Assembly (NCBI GenBank): GCA_022605405.1
Contig: JABYQQ010000014.1
Location: forward strand, 186,001 to 250,000
Length of the DNA: 64,000 nucleotides
Direction: 5' to 3'
Source of the DNA: Earliella scabrosa
Taxonomy: Eukaryota > Basidiomycota > Agaricomycetes > Polyporales > Polyporaceae
How positions within the stretch are numbered: position 1 is the stretch's first letter; the number at the start of each line of letters is the position of its first letter. A program made the translations under genes and the position numbers. The notes below the pieces were generated by a model. That model was not told the origin of the DNA, ran no database searches, and saw only the letters and a list, made by a program, of their open reading frames with translations. Positions 24,384 through 36,020 of this stretch are shown here, piece by piece.

Positions 24384-25939
24384 ATGCGTCACGCAGGTGA
24401 GCGAGATTGTCTCAATCTCCACCGCTTGCATAACACCCACACCGTAGTCCTCGTCGCCGCAGGCAGCTCCTTTTCTCCCGCAACCAGACTCCTCTCCCTT
24501 CCGCTCGTTATATTATTATGCATACTCCCTACCGTAGTCAACGCCAACCCCGTACGTCGCGCGGACCCGCTTCGATTCATCCCAAGTGGCATCCAGCCAG
24601 CTCAATGTGCGGACTACACCACGACATGGGAAGGAGGTACGCCGCCATTCAAATTCCAGTTCACCACCGACCCTTCCCTCCGCCTCACCGTCGGTCTGAG
24701 CACGGCCGACCGCAAGCTCGTGTGGACGGAACCGTTTCCCGCTGGGGCCGTCCTCGTTCTCTCTCTAACCGACAGCACGGGTCAGACCGTGTTCAGCCCT
24801 GAACGTCTCGTCGTGCAACCCAGCTCGAATCGTGCGTGTTTGATCGTGGACTCACTCGACCCGCCGGGCCGGCCGGTCCGGACGACCACACGCACGCCTA
24901 CTCCCACGCCGACTACTTCCCCTCCGCCTCCGCCCCCGCCCCCTCTACCTACGACGACGTCTCCTCCGCAGAAGCCCTCCGAACCGACGCGTACAACTCC
25001 CACTATCCCTCCCGCGAATGACAAGACGGACGTCATCACCGTCACGGTGCGCGACTCCAGTTCATCCTCCAGCACCCGTCCTCCAACGCCGTCACTCGGC
25101 GCGTTCAACACCGCGCGGTCGACTTCATCTTTAGAGACCATCTCTGAGCCCACGAGCTCCTCATCCTCCTCATCCTCCGCCGCACTTACCAGCACATCCA
25201 GCGACTCGGAGGCAGCGGGCCCTACCGCTCTCGTGGCGACTACCGGCTCGGATGATGCACGGGCTGGTCTCTCCTCGGGTGCTGTCATAGGAATCGCGAT
25301 TGGAGGAGCGGTGGTGCTCCTAATTGGGCTCGCGATCGTGTTGTACTACCTCGTGTGCCGACTTAGGGCGAGGCGTGCGGCACTGCAACCTGGCGGTGAG
25401 TCTTCGAAACTTCCATGCTTTGCCTTGTCCTATTACCGAGCTGGACGTGACCTCTAGGTTCAGGGGGCCGCCCATCGGCTGCCACGTTCCTGGGTGAGAA
25501 GCCGCCGCTAGGAATGAGAACGTTTGGCCCGAATGGGCTTGATTCCCAAGTCCACTACGCTGCGACCTCGCCAGCTGCGAACAGCTCTGCCGCGCTCCTT
25601 GGCCAACCAAGTCCTACGTTCAGCCAGAGTCCGAGTCAAGATGGGTCGGGCGCATCATCTGCATCTGATGTGCGCTCCCTTGCTGCCGGTTCGTCCGCAC
25701 TATACCCGGCTTCGATGACTTCTGGGGATACAAAGCGTGGCCTGGGAGAAGGCCGTTCCACCTCCGGGTTCTCGCTTCTTGCCGCCGATCCGCGAGATCG
25801 TGCGGACGGACCTCAGGGAGTACCCTACCCCAGAACGGCCACGGACGGCGGAATTCGTCTCGCGGGAGGGCCGCTGGACGAGACGCTGCGCGATGATGAC
25901 GATGACGGGACGCTTCCTCCTCCATACCAGCGCTATTGA
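24384..25939 (+). CDS. type A membrane protein with Cys-bracketed ectodomain, member 11
   Basis: Model: join(24384..24396, 24463..25395, 25458..25939), 475 residues. The 13-nt first exon plus a 66-nt intron (gtgagc...cgcag) places the ATG right before a signal peptide (LLSLPLVILLCILPTVVNA, ~14-32). That intron contains no stop and keeps frame, so unspliced reading would add an odd N-terminus. The outer domain lies between Cys53 and Cys130, with TWEGGTPPF (59-67) and LTDSTG. A Pro/Thr and Ser stalk leads to a TM helix (VIGIAIGGAVVLLIGLAIVLYYLV). The phase-1 intron 25396..25457 precedes a tail with SSAALLGQP that ends DGGIRLAGGPLDE ... LPPPYQRY. It is closest in layout to member 9. Confidence 0.87.
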
Positions 25940-28721
25940 GCGCTATCTGGACGACATCCCTGTCCTCGCGCGCTTGGGAGCGTGCGCATGGACCGTTGGC
26001 GGCGCGATGATCATACGCTGTATACTACGTATTGTGTGAGTGGGTCTCTATATTGCTTTCGTTGTTGCCAATCGCCTTGATCCACCGACGTATGCTGCTG
26101 TGCATCATTATGAGACTTGTCAAATTCGTGCCTCGTTTTGCGATCGTATGCTCCTTGAACTAATGAATTGTGAACTGTGCAGGGCGATCTGACGCGATTC
26201 TGGATCTCATCTTGAATGCATGGCCGTGAAGTCCGAGTCGGACAGTCTCTTTGCGCCTTGCACCGCAAGGCTGCGAGTTCACATGTTCAACTTGTACGAA
26301 GCATGCCTTGGGGTTCGTGTTGCGCTTCCTAGCGCTCCAAAATTGCTTGCTGAGGAATCCCCGACCGCGACGGTTGTACGTGCAGGGTGCGAGTGCATGG
26401 TGCAGCAGAGAACTGCTCCCCTCCGATGCGATATGACCCCCGCCGTGCACCGCTTCCTGTGCCCTCAACCCGTCCTAAACTAGGGCTCCATCTGACAAAC
26501 AACAGTGCATGGCTATCGGAGTTATCGAGAGTGCTGGCGGAGGCTCGCTACGCGCGGCGCTTGCGCGTACTAGATTCCCCGCGTCGTCCTCGCGCTCAAT
26601 GTCCCGATGCCGGAAGTACCGTCACATTCTCTCACTTCACTGGTAAGCACAGGAGCAAAGTCACAGTGCTGCATGCGAGGTCGAGGTCTAGGTCCAGCGG
26701 CCACGCATAGACATCGGAACGACACGGACATCGCTAAGCGCGGATGCAATCGCAGCGTAGGCCTCGGAGCCGCCTTCTTTCCCGCGCTCCTTGATCACTT
26801 GTGTATTGGGTACATCGACGCAGGGCCTTGAGGAACAGCGCGGGGCTACGATGCCCCGACGACGGGCGTGCGACGAAGCGGGTGAAGCTCAACCCCAGCC
26901 CAGTTGGAGTCGGCGGCCACGGTCAGGCGGGCCATGCCCTCCCGAGGGGCTCTGCGCCTGAGCCTGTCGTGCATCCGTGTGGTGGCCGCCAGTAGCTTTG
27001 CCGGACGTCATACTACTCGAACAGAGCGGTCGGAGAGCGCAATCCGGAGGTGCGTGTTAGCAAGCATCGGGAAGTTTGTGCTGGAGCGATGCCCTTGGCC
27101 CCACCTCAATGTGTAGGACTTGGCCCGATGAAATCGTCCGGAGCGCCAGCGCCCACCCTCTGGAGCCATTCCGCCCAGGGGAACTCCGTGTACGTTGGTC
27201 AAATCCAGTGTCTGTAACCGCTAGATGCATACCAAGGGTCAGGGGATAGTGTTCTGTCTGAAAACTGTCCCTTCCGGGGCCAGTTGGCCGACCGCTGAGC
27301 GAACGTTCCGAATGTACCTAACTTACTTCTGTTGCCCTTCGGTAAAATTGTACTGGGTACCCCCGGGCTGGGACCGACAGTGCATGTAGAGCATCACATG
27401 TGGCAGGATTGCCGCGTGTTATTGTCAGAGAGGTCAACTGTCTCTTCGCAGACATATTGTACCACACTCCGAGTCGCGACTTCACAACGTCCGCCCTTCA
27501 TACTATGCGCTAAACAGGGCGGCGCACCAAGCGGCTATGTGTCCAAAGCCGATCAGGCGTCATCCATCGGATCGTTAGAGGCTGCGAGGGCTACTTTGTC
27601 AGTCAACACGCCGCGTTGTTCGACCTCATGGCCGCTAGCTCCATGAGCCGGAAGGGCTCTCTTCCTTGTCACGGAAGATAACGCCCCGAAATAAACCGGG
27701 AGTAGCGGCTTGGGGCAGCGCCATTTCTGGTTATCGGTGGCCTCATACTTCACTGGTAGAACCGAGTCTGCGACAGCGCGCCATGGAATATGAGGGTACT
27801 GGGGGAAAGGAGTTGTACCAATCAGCACGAGCGTTGCTTGTGCCGCCCGATTACTGGACAAGGACACATAATCTGTCGTGTTCAGGTCAGGCATCAGTCT
27901 CGCAACTACATCCAATAACGGATACTAGGCCATTTAAGTGCCAATACCGGAAACCCATACACAGGCAAATTGTCTGGGTTGTTAACCACTACTCCCACTG
28001 CGGCAGAGTAGTATCATGCGGGGATCCGCAGTCGACATAACCCCACGCAGCGTACATCGCTGATCGACAGTCTTGGGCCTGTCTCCAGAGTCATGGTGGG
28101 GAAGCAACTCCCACACGACGCCAATCTGAGTTCCGGTGGCAGGTCCTCGACCCAAAATCCCACTGCCCAATCGAAGGCGAGTCGACATTTAATGATACTG
28201 TCAAGTGTGGAAGGCTCAGCAAAATTGCCTGCGCAGCATCATTAGCCACAGCTATGAGCGGGTAACAATGTGTTGGCACCTTCCGTGTGTCTTGTGCATA
28301 GCAAAACCTCGGTCGAGCTCCGGTATGTTGCGTGCCAACGTCCGGTGATACTGCCCGAAAGGCGACCATTGGCTGGTGAGGTGACCCTTGTGATTACTGT
28401 CAGTATTGCGCCTCGTTAGATCCTACATCACCCATCTTGGTCAGAACTTACGCACATAGCCACTCTATGAATGACATTTGCTTGATCTCCATCCGAGAAA
28501 CCTGTCTAAGCTGAATAACAGATGGAGTGACGATGGTAAGCCCTGGAATAGCGGCCCGCGCATCCGTATCGGGAACCGGACAATTATCGGAACCGGCATG
28601 CATGAGTAGCCGGCCGGATGCGAGACTCTGGCGTTCGCAGTTTGTCCCCTTTGAAGCTAGATTCACCATTGTTTCTCGCCTCTACAGAGCAGATCGGTAA
28701 GATCATGCCCTATACTCTCTC
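25940..28721. other. 2.8 kb gene-poor stretch with a broken coding-like region at its end
   Basis: From 25940 to about 27500 I see no gene. From about 27550 to 28670 the minus strand has several protein-like frames in different phases, described as a possible pseudogene below. Confidence 0.3.
27553..28669 (-). pseudogene. possible decayed gene, unidentified
   Basis: The minus strand shows consecutive open segments in changing frames (28669-28448, about 28370-28090, 28188-27982, 27915-27553) with protein-like composition, for example PVPDTDARAAIPGLTIV and NNPDNLPVYGFPVLALKWP. One plausible donor (gtgcgt near 28450) is visible, but later joins run into stops. I do not recognise the family. It could also be a multi-exon gene that I cannot join. 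The LTR element inserted just upstream of it. Confidence 0.25.
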
Positions 28722-28941
28722 TGTCGCAACTTTAACCGGCTCGAGGGAAGACGGATAAATTGGCGTGTATACGACGACTATGTACACGAGTTTATATACT
28801 CTAAGTAGGGAAAATTCGAGATAAACATACGTAGTCCAAGAGGAAAACCTAAGTAAGAGATGACTAAGCAACTGACTAAGCATATACCATATGGGGGGTA
28901 CAGATGACTAATACGAGCGCTAAATTGTTCAACTTCCGACA
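28722..28941 (-). repeat. LTR (3' copy in element orientation)
   Basis: A 220-bp long terminal repeat with TG...CA type termini, matching the copy at 30150-30369 along its length as far as I can read. Confidence 0.92.
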
Positions 28942-28952
28942 CTCCCCCTCAA
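28942..28952 (-). other. polypurine tract of the LTR element
   Basis: On the minus strand TTGAGGGGGAG directly abuts the 3' LTR, the position expected for the plus-strand primer of reverse transcription. Confidence 0.75.
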
Positions 28953-29200
28953 TTTAGCTACCATAAATGCGCATAAAAGTTACCATAAGAGACCATAGAA
29001 TGTCCGTGAGAACGCATAAGACCCTAATGGGGAGTTAACCCGCAAAAGATATCGCAAAGGTTACCGCTAAGTACCAATAAGACCGTAACTCTCCCTCATG
29101 CCGCAGGAGCACTCGCTCGTGGTGGGAAGGCCTCGGCGCCGCATCCACCAGGTCACCTGACCACTACGACGGAGATATCCGATGTACCGAGAAAGGAAGG

Positions 29201-29220
29201 GGGGCGCGTTGGGGCGCGTT
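29201..29220. repeat. tandem 10-bp repeat at the gag stop
   Basis: The unit ggggcgcgtt occurs twice in a row at the end of the gag ORF. A slippage event here could have set the present stop codon. Confidence 0.6.
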
Positions 29221-30047
29221 CACCAAGCGGTGCCGAAGGAGGGCGCAGAGACGCCGGTGTCGAACGGATCGTTCGCGATGGCCGTGTTCGCGCTAGGCGC
29301 GGTGTTCGCGTTGGTCGCGCTGCGGTTGGGACGCTTCGGGCAGTCGCGCGCGATGTGGCCGGGCTGATCGCAGACGTAGCAGTTCGCGCTGCGGGGGCGC
29401 GCGTTCTGAGTGCGCGTGCGTGATCGCGCGATGAGCGCCGTCTCGGGCGGCTCGGATACGGCTTCTTGCGCGCGTCGGGCTTCTTCGTCCTCGAGGGCGT
29501 TGATGACGTCAGCGAGCTTGAGGTCGCCCTGCGTGGTCGAGAGGGTGGCGGCGATGCTGGACCAGGACGGGTGGAGGCCGTAGATCATGACGTCGACGAT
29601 GTCGTCGTCCTTGAGGGAGACGCCGATCGCGTTGAGACGGTTCGCGAGGTCGGTGATGCGGTTTGTGTACTCGCGGACGGGGTGTTCGGGGTTGTGGGCG
29701 GCCATGTAAAATTCGCGCTTGAGGGTGATGCGCGCGCCGCGGGTGTTCTTCTCGTGGACGTTGCGGAGCGCGGTCCAGGCGGCCGGGCCGGTGGTCGACT
29801 TCCGGATATGGTTGTACTGATCGGGATTGACCGTGAGCCCGATGATCGTGAGCGCTAGCTCCGAGAGCTTGTCCCACTCTGCTGCCTTGTCCCGGGTGGT
29901 GGGCCGCTCTTCGGTGCCGTTCGCGACGGAGAGGCAGCCGGCGCGTCGGAGAACCATCTGGACGGCGAACTTCCAGTCCTGATAGTTCGTCCCGGTGAGC
30001 TTGGGGACATTGCCGAGCAGGGAGTTGATGTTGCTGTCGGCGGCCAT
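29220..30047 (-). CDS. gag: retrotransposon Gag polyprotein (copia type)
   Basis: An uninterrupted ORF of 275 residues from the ATG at 30047. The N-terminus has the LTGTNYQDWKFAV motif of copia Gag (DUF4219/UBN2-like region), the middle is helical (EFYMAAHNPEHPVREYTNRI region), and the end has a CCHC zinc knuckle C223-x2-C226-x4-H231-x4-C236. Gag forms the particle and packages element RNA. The intact frame suggests recent activity or selection for Gag in trans-mobilisation. The ORF stops without entering protease. Confidence 0.9.
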   Translation of the reverse strand: MAADSNINSLLGNVPKLTGTNYQDWKFAVQMVLRRAGCLSVANGTEERPTTRDKAAEWDKLSELALTIIGLTVNPDQYNHIRKSTTGPAAWTALRNVHEKNTRGARITLKREFYMAAHNPEHPVREYTNRITDLANRLNAIGVSLKDDDIVDVMIYGLHPSWSSIAATLSTTQGDLKLADVINALEDEEARRAQEAVSEPPETALIARSRTRTQNARPRSANCYVCDQPGHIARDCPKRPNRSATNANTAPSANTAIANDPFDTGVSAPSFGTAW

Positions 30048-30137
30048 GGCGGTGAGGGCGAGCGAGATTAGATAAGCGAGCGCGGGAAGACGAGATAAGC
30101 GGAAGCGCCGATGTCGCTGGCCTAGGGTCTGAGCGCA

Positions 30138-30149
30138 GGGCTCATAACC
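30138..30149 (-). other. primer-binding site for half initiator tRNA-Met
   Basis: Immediately inside the 5' LTR the minus strand reads GGTTATGAGCCC. This is complementary to GGGCTCATAACC, the anticodon arm of initiator tRNA-Met, not to a tRNA 3' end. Drosophila copia is known to prime from a tRNA-iMet fragment at this place. Confidence 0.75.
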
Positions 30150-30369
30150 TGTCGCAACTTTAACCGGCTCGAGGGAAGACGGATAAATTGGCGTGTATAC
30201 GACGACTATGTACACGAGTTTATATACTCTAAGTAGGGAAAATTCGAGATAAACATACGTAGTCCAAGAGGAAAACCTAAGTAAGAGATGACTAAGCAAC
30301 TGACTAAGCATATACCATATGGGGGGTACAGATGACTAATACGAGCGCTAAATTGTTCAACTTCCGACA
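30150..30369 (-). repeat. LTR (5' copy in element orientation)
   Basis: A 220-bp copy paired with 28722-28941. The CTCTC target-site duplication follows at 30370-30374. Confidence 0.92.
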
Positions 30370-30632
30370 CTCTCGCACGCAATTTGATACAAGATGATTC
30401 TCGATGGTCACCACTGTAGTGAGGGTCGACCGGTATCAGCCACGGCGTAGCGGCCTAAGGAAGAGAGTTGTGAGTTAGCAGTTTGTTGACTGCTGTGCGC
30501 ACAGCTCTTGTATGTCACGGCTTCGGAGAAGTCCCGCATTCCATACATTTGAGGAAATATGAGCGACGCGTGTATAAGAGAGGAGAGTCTGACCCAGACG
30601 TGCCGGATACACTCGTCCACTTCCACCACAGC

Positions 30633-32218
30633 ATGTCGACCGCACGCAATCCGCCAGCAACCCATGATAGCGCAGTCGGTGCTATGTACGCTATTGTAGT
30701 CATGTGCTGCATGTGAGTACCAGGGTTCCTCGATGGCCAAGGCCCACTGATGCGATGACTTCATGGTTGTCCAGGATATATGGCACAAGTTGCTGTCAAG
30801 GATTCTTCTACTATCGTTCAGCGCGAGCGAAAGAGGACTGCCTTGCTTTGCGTCTCCTGGTACGTCGATAAAATTTGCTGCCCCTATGACTATAGCTTGA
30901 TCAGGTTTCTTCCCAGGTTATCAGCTTCCTGTCAGTCATGTTCTAGTTCAGCTTTTGAGCCTTGCCTCACGAACGTTCCAGATTAATTGATGGATTTCAT
31001 CAACTGGCTGTTCTTCTGGTTGGACAGCACTATATCGTATCCCACTTTGGCGACCATACGGCGCCATATACCACAATTCCATGGTAAGCGGCATGCCTTT
31101 ATCAATCTGTTATAACGCTCAGTCTCGGCTACAGGAGCGCTCCCGTACGTCGTACAGTAGTTTGCACGTTAACAGCTGAGCTTACGATGCTTCCAAGGTC
31201 GAAATATTGACCCATGTAAGTGGACATTCTGAAGCTGATGATATCTTGAGGTAATCGATTCTGTGCGCGTCATAGGCATTCACGGCTCTTGGCTTCAACA
31301 GGCAAGTCCTGCAAGATAGACTCTTCAGTCCACGGGACTAACCAGCAATTTTCTAGCTTCTGCACGATGCGTCTGTGGAACCGTGTGTCTTATGCTGTTT
31401 TAACAGAATCTCGATTGACGAACTATTATTTTCGCAGTCACGCGGAATAAAGCACTCTCCATCATGGCGGTAAGTCAGGTTCCCTACTTCCTCGGGATTG
31501 TCTGTCACGGGTACTCATCCCTATACACAGCTGACGATCACAGCGGCAGCGGCAGGTATGAAGTTATATGAACATTATTTCGTATCTTGCTCATCTATTC
31601 CTGTCATCAATGTCCTGCAGCTACGAATATGTGTAAGTCAACGCACCCACTTAGGCTTATCAATCCTCTTAACATCATCGTTGCACACAGCTCTTGCTAT
31701 TCGTTTGTTCGTCTTGATCGCTTTTTGGTTCATAACGCACATCATGTTCAGCAACTTCGGCACAGGTTTATCTTCCACAATCTCATTGAAAGTACGCGGT
31801 CAACCAGAGTAAGCACACCTAGTGTTATCCAGATTTGAACCCAGATTTTCAATGGTCAATAGGTTCATGGCATTGTTGCCACTCTGCTTTCAATTCTCGC
31901 GGACTCAGCTATCTCTATACTGCTGTCTTATCAGTTGTACGCTCGACGCACCGGGCTTCCAAGGTCAGCGAAAACTATCTTCTCCTGTCGAGCAGTGTCT
32001 CACAGCATTCATAGAAGCAACGCCCTCGTTATGAAGATCATCATCTTTACTCTCACATCCGGCCTGCTCACCACGTACGCTATATACTACATAACTCCAC
32101 AGAGACCTACTAACGTTCCGCGCTAGGCCATTTCATGTCGGGAAGCTCTACATAGTGCGTATTCCGAGCATCAGACATTCATTCTCGGCGGACAGTTGCC
32201 AAATATGATATCTTATGC
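30633..32218 (+). pseudogene. DUF6534-like 7TM protein gene, probably degenerate
   Basis: Blocks in the order of the agaricomycete DUF6534 membrane family can be read. First is an N-terminal helix with IYGTSCCQGFFYYR after a phase-2 intron. A 14-nt micro-exon (gttatcagcttcct) then joins LIDGFHQLAVLLVGQHYIVSHFGDH...PW, matching the conserved HYLVTNFGNP...W segment. Later come TITAAAA, FGTGLSSTISLK (like SRTGF..TDSLI), KIIIFTLTSGLLTTYAI (like TINTGLLTS) and HVGKLY (like PLGKLYVNSL). Between 31120 and 31500 and around 31810-32025 I could not make an intact reading, so the gene is probably damaged. Function of the family is unknown. Confidence 0.45.
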
Positions 32219-33357
32219 TAGTACATCACTGGCCGGCACAGCATCTTTGTCACGCTTATCAGCTTTCTCCTCGCAAAGTGTTAGTGCTCTAGTGCTCTGT
32301 TTTGCGTGCTCATATTGATAACCAGGACTCCTAGTTTACACGAGCGCATTCATCACGACGTGAGTGCGCTCAGTGACAGCGTTTTGTTCTATATGGCTCA
32401 ACCTGACCTCGACGGCTGAAGTGTTAACATACGCGAGTACTTTCGTGAGCTCGCGACTGAGCCGCACAGACTGGATCTCGTGTCGCAGCTGCATGTTCTT
32501 GCATGGAGCCTGCCGGTCGTCAACTCCATCGCAACCGCACGCACCTCAGAAGCAACCCATGTTGGGTCGCCGGATACACGTGGTAGTGCTGGAATAGACC
32601 CCTTGGTGAGCTCGAAAATTATTCCATGACCTGCCTATTCTCACCACCTCCCCGTCAGCAGAACTCCTCGGGGCGCCCGGGGCCCATCCAGAATGAGGCT
32701 ATTCACCTAGAGCCATTTCGTCGACAGTAACAGGTTGCTGCCTTGCTTAGAGAACCCTTAGATATTTATACTAGCTCAAACGGAACAGTACCTAGTTCAG
32801 AGAACCGTGACGTTGGTGCTGTCGGACTTCAGGTGCATGCTAGTCATGGACGCCGTGCTTCTCATACAGCATATTGCTAATCTCTCTATGTAACTTATGT
32901 ATATTCTTGTGATGGATATTTGGCCTGATAGAGGCAATTATCATCTCAGACATATGTGACTTCTGCTGAGCGGCACCGTGAGGAGAAGCCCTCCAAGTCC
33001 AACTTGGTATGATTACATAAGGCGCGCGTCTGGCTCGCTTTGCAAGCGGTTCGTGCTCTATTTTCGAGCTCTCTCTCACCGTCACCGCTCGCTATCTGGA
33101 CATGTTCGCCTCATCCCGCCCTCAGGGACGTGCACGAGATACGAGCCCTCCCACAGATGCTATAGCAGTGGGAATGTTGTACGTGACAAGGTGACTTGGC
33201 TCGTATCTCGTGTCTTGCTGGATGGAGTAACGAAGAGCACATGGCCTTACTCTCTTCCATATAGACCGAAGGGCGATAGCGTTCAAGTTGCCAGACTCTG
33301 CACGTACCAACAGGCCTGAGTCTACCCCTGGGGGCACAACGGACATCCTGCATCCTA
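32219..33357. other. intergenic, nothing recognised
   Basis: This is the upstream region of the transporter at 33358. A minus-strand frame at 32840-33085 lacks an ATG. No repeats or motifs stood out. Confidence 0.35.
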
Positions 33358-36020
33358 ATGTCAACCTCCGCGGATGGCCTCGCGTCCACAGAGCACGAGA
33401 AGAACGCTCGCGAGACACTGACGGAGATAGTCCTAGCATCAGAAAACGAGTCAATCTATGGTGAAGACAGCCAGCGCCCAACGCTCACTTCGGAGCAGGA
33501 GCGACGACTATGGCGGAAGATAGACATCCGGCTCATGCCAATCGTGAGCGCCATGTACCTGTGCTCCTTTCTGGATCGGGGAAACATAGGTGTGTGCTTC
33601 TGCACGTTCGGTCTGAGTATGAGCCCATGGGTTACACTGGGATAGGCAACGCGAGGCTACAAGGATTGACAACCCAGCTCAACCTCACAGGAAACAAATT
33701 CAATATCGCTATCGTGAGTTCCAAGGACATATCGTCGAGAGGCTGAGCCATTGAGCTGACTGTTGCGTACCGTGCATAGACGATGTACTTTGTGGTATGC
33801 AGTTCATTCCGACGTTGCATTATGCTGCTAACCGCCGCTCTAGTCATACTACGTCTTTGCCATCTTTGCGAAGTGAGAGTCTCCGCCCACACCACGTACA
33901 GCTGAATAAAGTAGCGGTGTAGTCTAGTGCTGAAGAAGTTCCGGCCATCTCGATGGCTCGGTGGGATCACAGTGAGCTGCACCCATTTCTATTCCTGAGC
34001 TCGCATCTAACAACCCACGAACGAAGATCACCTGGGGTATCATCACGTACCACGATCAAATAATTCTACTCTAGTAGCTCAGGTGCTAACGCAAATATAG
34101 GACTCTGATGGGTCTGGTGAAGAGGTATGTCTCATCGGCACAAAGCTTCAGTCGAGATCTGACCATCCGGCTTCCTCCTAGCTACCCTCAGCTCGTTGGG
34201 GTACGCGCATGCCTCGGTATTGCAGAAAGCGGTCTAGGATGTGGAGTGTTCTACCAGTGCGTCTCCGAACCCTCGTACTACCCCGTACAGGTCCGTACTA
34301 AGACTTTGTTCCTTTGTCAGCTTCAGCTTGTGGTATCCGCGGCACATGCTCCAAACTCGGATCGCCCTTATATTCGGCGGTGCGACCTTTGCAGGCGCAT
34401 TCTCCGGCCTACTCGCGTTTGGTATCTCTTTCATGTCCGGAACGGGAGGCTTGCTTGGCTGGTCATGGATATTCGTGCGTTGCTGCAATCCGGTCATTTG
34501 ACCGCTAACCAAAGGCGACACGCCTTAGATCATCGAGGGGCTGTTCACAGTCGCAGTTGGCATTATGGCGGTGTTCGGTGAGGTTTATGCTAACTAACTA
34601 CGGCACTCGCTAAGGCAGCACATATCGCAGTCCTGCCCGACCTTCCTGGCGCAGCCAGGTTTCTCAGCTCAGAGGAGCGTTCCTACCTCATGCACCGCCT
34701 CAGTACGTCGCTTCGTTCATCAACTATACTGTTGGAGTCTGATTCGCGTTCTATCAGAGTATGACAACTCGTCTGTCGGAGAGGAGGAGCACTTCGAACT
34801 CCGGCACGTCCGCGAGGCGTTCCTGGACTGGCAAGTGTGGTCTCTCAGCCTCATCAACGTAGTCAGCGCGTTCGGGGGTATGTGATTCTCATTCATTCGA
34901 GCCGCTTAATCCGAAGGACGTCCCATCTCATATGAGCGGATGCAATTCAGTGTACGGCATTAGCTTGTTCCTACCGTACGTCATTCCGACCGTTCTCACC
35001 CTCTTACCAAACTCATTCAAGAGATTCGGAACAGGTCCATTATCAACGGGTAACCTCAATCCAGTCTCCGGTATTATCTGGAGCTTACGCGTCTCGAGGA
35101 TAGCTTCGGCTTCGATGCCACGATCTCTCAGCTCCTCACCGTGCCTCCCTACGTGATAGCAAGTACGCCTCTGATTACACCCTCCTCTACCTCTATATTC
35201 GCTGACTGTCCGTGCACCTCGATCGCGACTCACGTAGCCATCACGGTCATCCTCTGGGGAATCTGGTCCGACCGGCTCAAGAAACGCTCGCCCTTCGTCC
35301 TCGCCGGCTTCTCGCTCTCCCTCATCGGATATGCCATCAACCTCTCCCCCGCGCCCATCAGCGCAAAGTACTTCGGGACCTTCCTCGTCGTCACCGGCGC
35401 ATACTCCGGCTTTCCCGCCATCGCCGCATGGTCCGTCTCTCCCCCTCTCCCTCCGCTCCCTCCCTGTTCTTATCTGTCAGACTGTGCCTCTATCTCTTCC
35501 TCGGTCCGTGGCCCGTACGAGAGAGCGCTCACCCCAACCCCTGCAGGCTCCCGAATAACCTCGCGGGCCACTACAAGCGCGGCGTCGGAATTGGCATCCA
35601 GATTATGTTCTCCGGCCTCGGCGGCGTCGTGGTCAGCAACATCTACCGTACCCAGGACGCCCCGCGCTACATCCTTGGCCGTACGTGTTTCTATCTCTCT
35701 TTCTCCGCCCATCCTTCCTCCCCCCGCTCCTCCCTTCCGCGTCTCCGTTTCCTTCTATATTCGCCGCCTTATCTCCACCTCCATATCCTTTCCGCCATTT
35801 GCTGACACCCGGACCGACAGACGCGCTCGAGCTCATGTTCCTCGGCCTCGGCATCCTCCTCGTCCTCGCCACCGCGCTCACGTACGCGCGCATCAACCGG
35901 CGACGCGACGCGCTCCAGCGCGAGGCGGACGAGAAGGGCCCGGGCGTCGTGCGCGTCCTTACCCCGGAGGAGCTGCGGCGGCTGGGGGACCGCGCGCCCG
36001 ACTTTCGGTACACTCTGTGA
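33358..36020 (+). CDS. MFS transporter, ACS/Dal5-like, copy 1
   Basis: A multi-exon gene running from MSTSADGLAS to the stop at 36020. Recognisable blocks in order: RRLWRKIDIRLMPI and MYLCSFLDRGNIG (TM1), ARLQGLTTQLNLTGNKFN, LKKFRPSRWLGGIT, VRACLGIAESGLGCGVFY, WYPRHMLQTRIALIFGG with AGAFSGLLAFGIS, ILWGIWSDRLKKRSPFV (A-like loop of the second half), YFGTFLVVTGAYSGFPA, AGHYKRGVGIGIQIMF and a C-terminus LGDRAPDFRYTL. The pattern is that of the anion:cation symporter family, which takes up allantoate, small peptides, vitamins or similar anions across the plasma membrane. The substrate cannot be told. Introns are short and numerous; exact borders were not all resolved. Confidence 0.82.

Larger units (their letters stand above)
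28722..30369 (-). mobile_element. gag-only copia-type LTR retrotransposon
   Basis: The element has two 220-bp LTRs in direct repeat, starting TGTCG and ending CGACA, flanked by a 5-bp target-site duplication CTCTC (28717-28721 and 30370-30374). It is read on the minus strand: 5' LTR, primer site, gag ORF, about 280 bp of A-rich non-coding sequence, polypurine tract, 3' LTR. Protease, integrase, reverse transcriptase and RNase H are all absent. At 1.65 kb it cannot be autonomous and would need enzymes from a relative. Gag-only LTR elements of this kind (TR-GAG) are known from plants. The LTRs look identical by eye, suggesting a recent insertion. Confidence 0.9.

Noticed and set aside
24782..25288. 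168-residue minus-strand Val/Gly/Glu-rich ORF
   Set aside because: It is the complement of the Ser/Thr/Pro stalk of member 11; similar shadows occur at 4419-4955 and 47555-47875.
32840..33085. Small basic minus-strand protein
   Set aside because: The frame begins at GTG, with no ATG at the start and no splice evidence.
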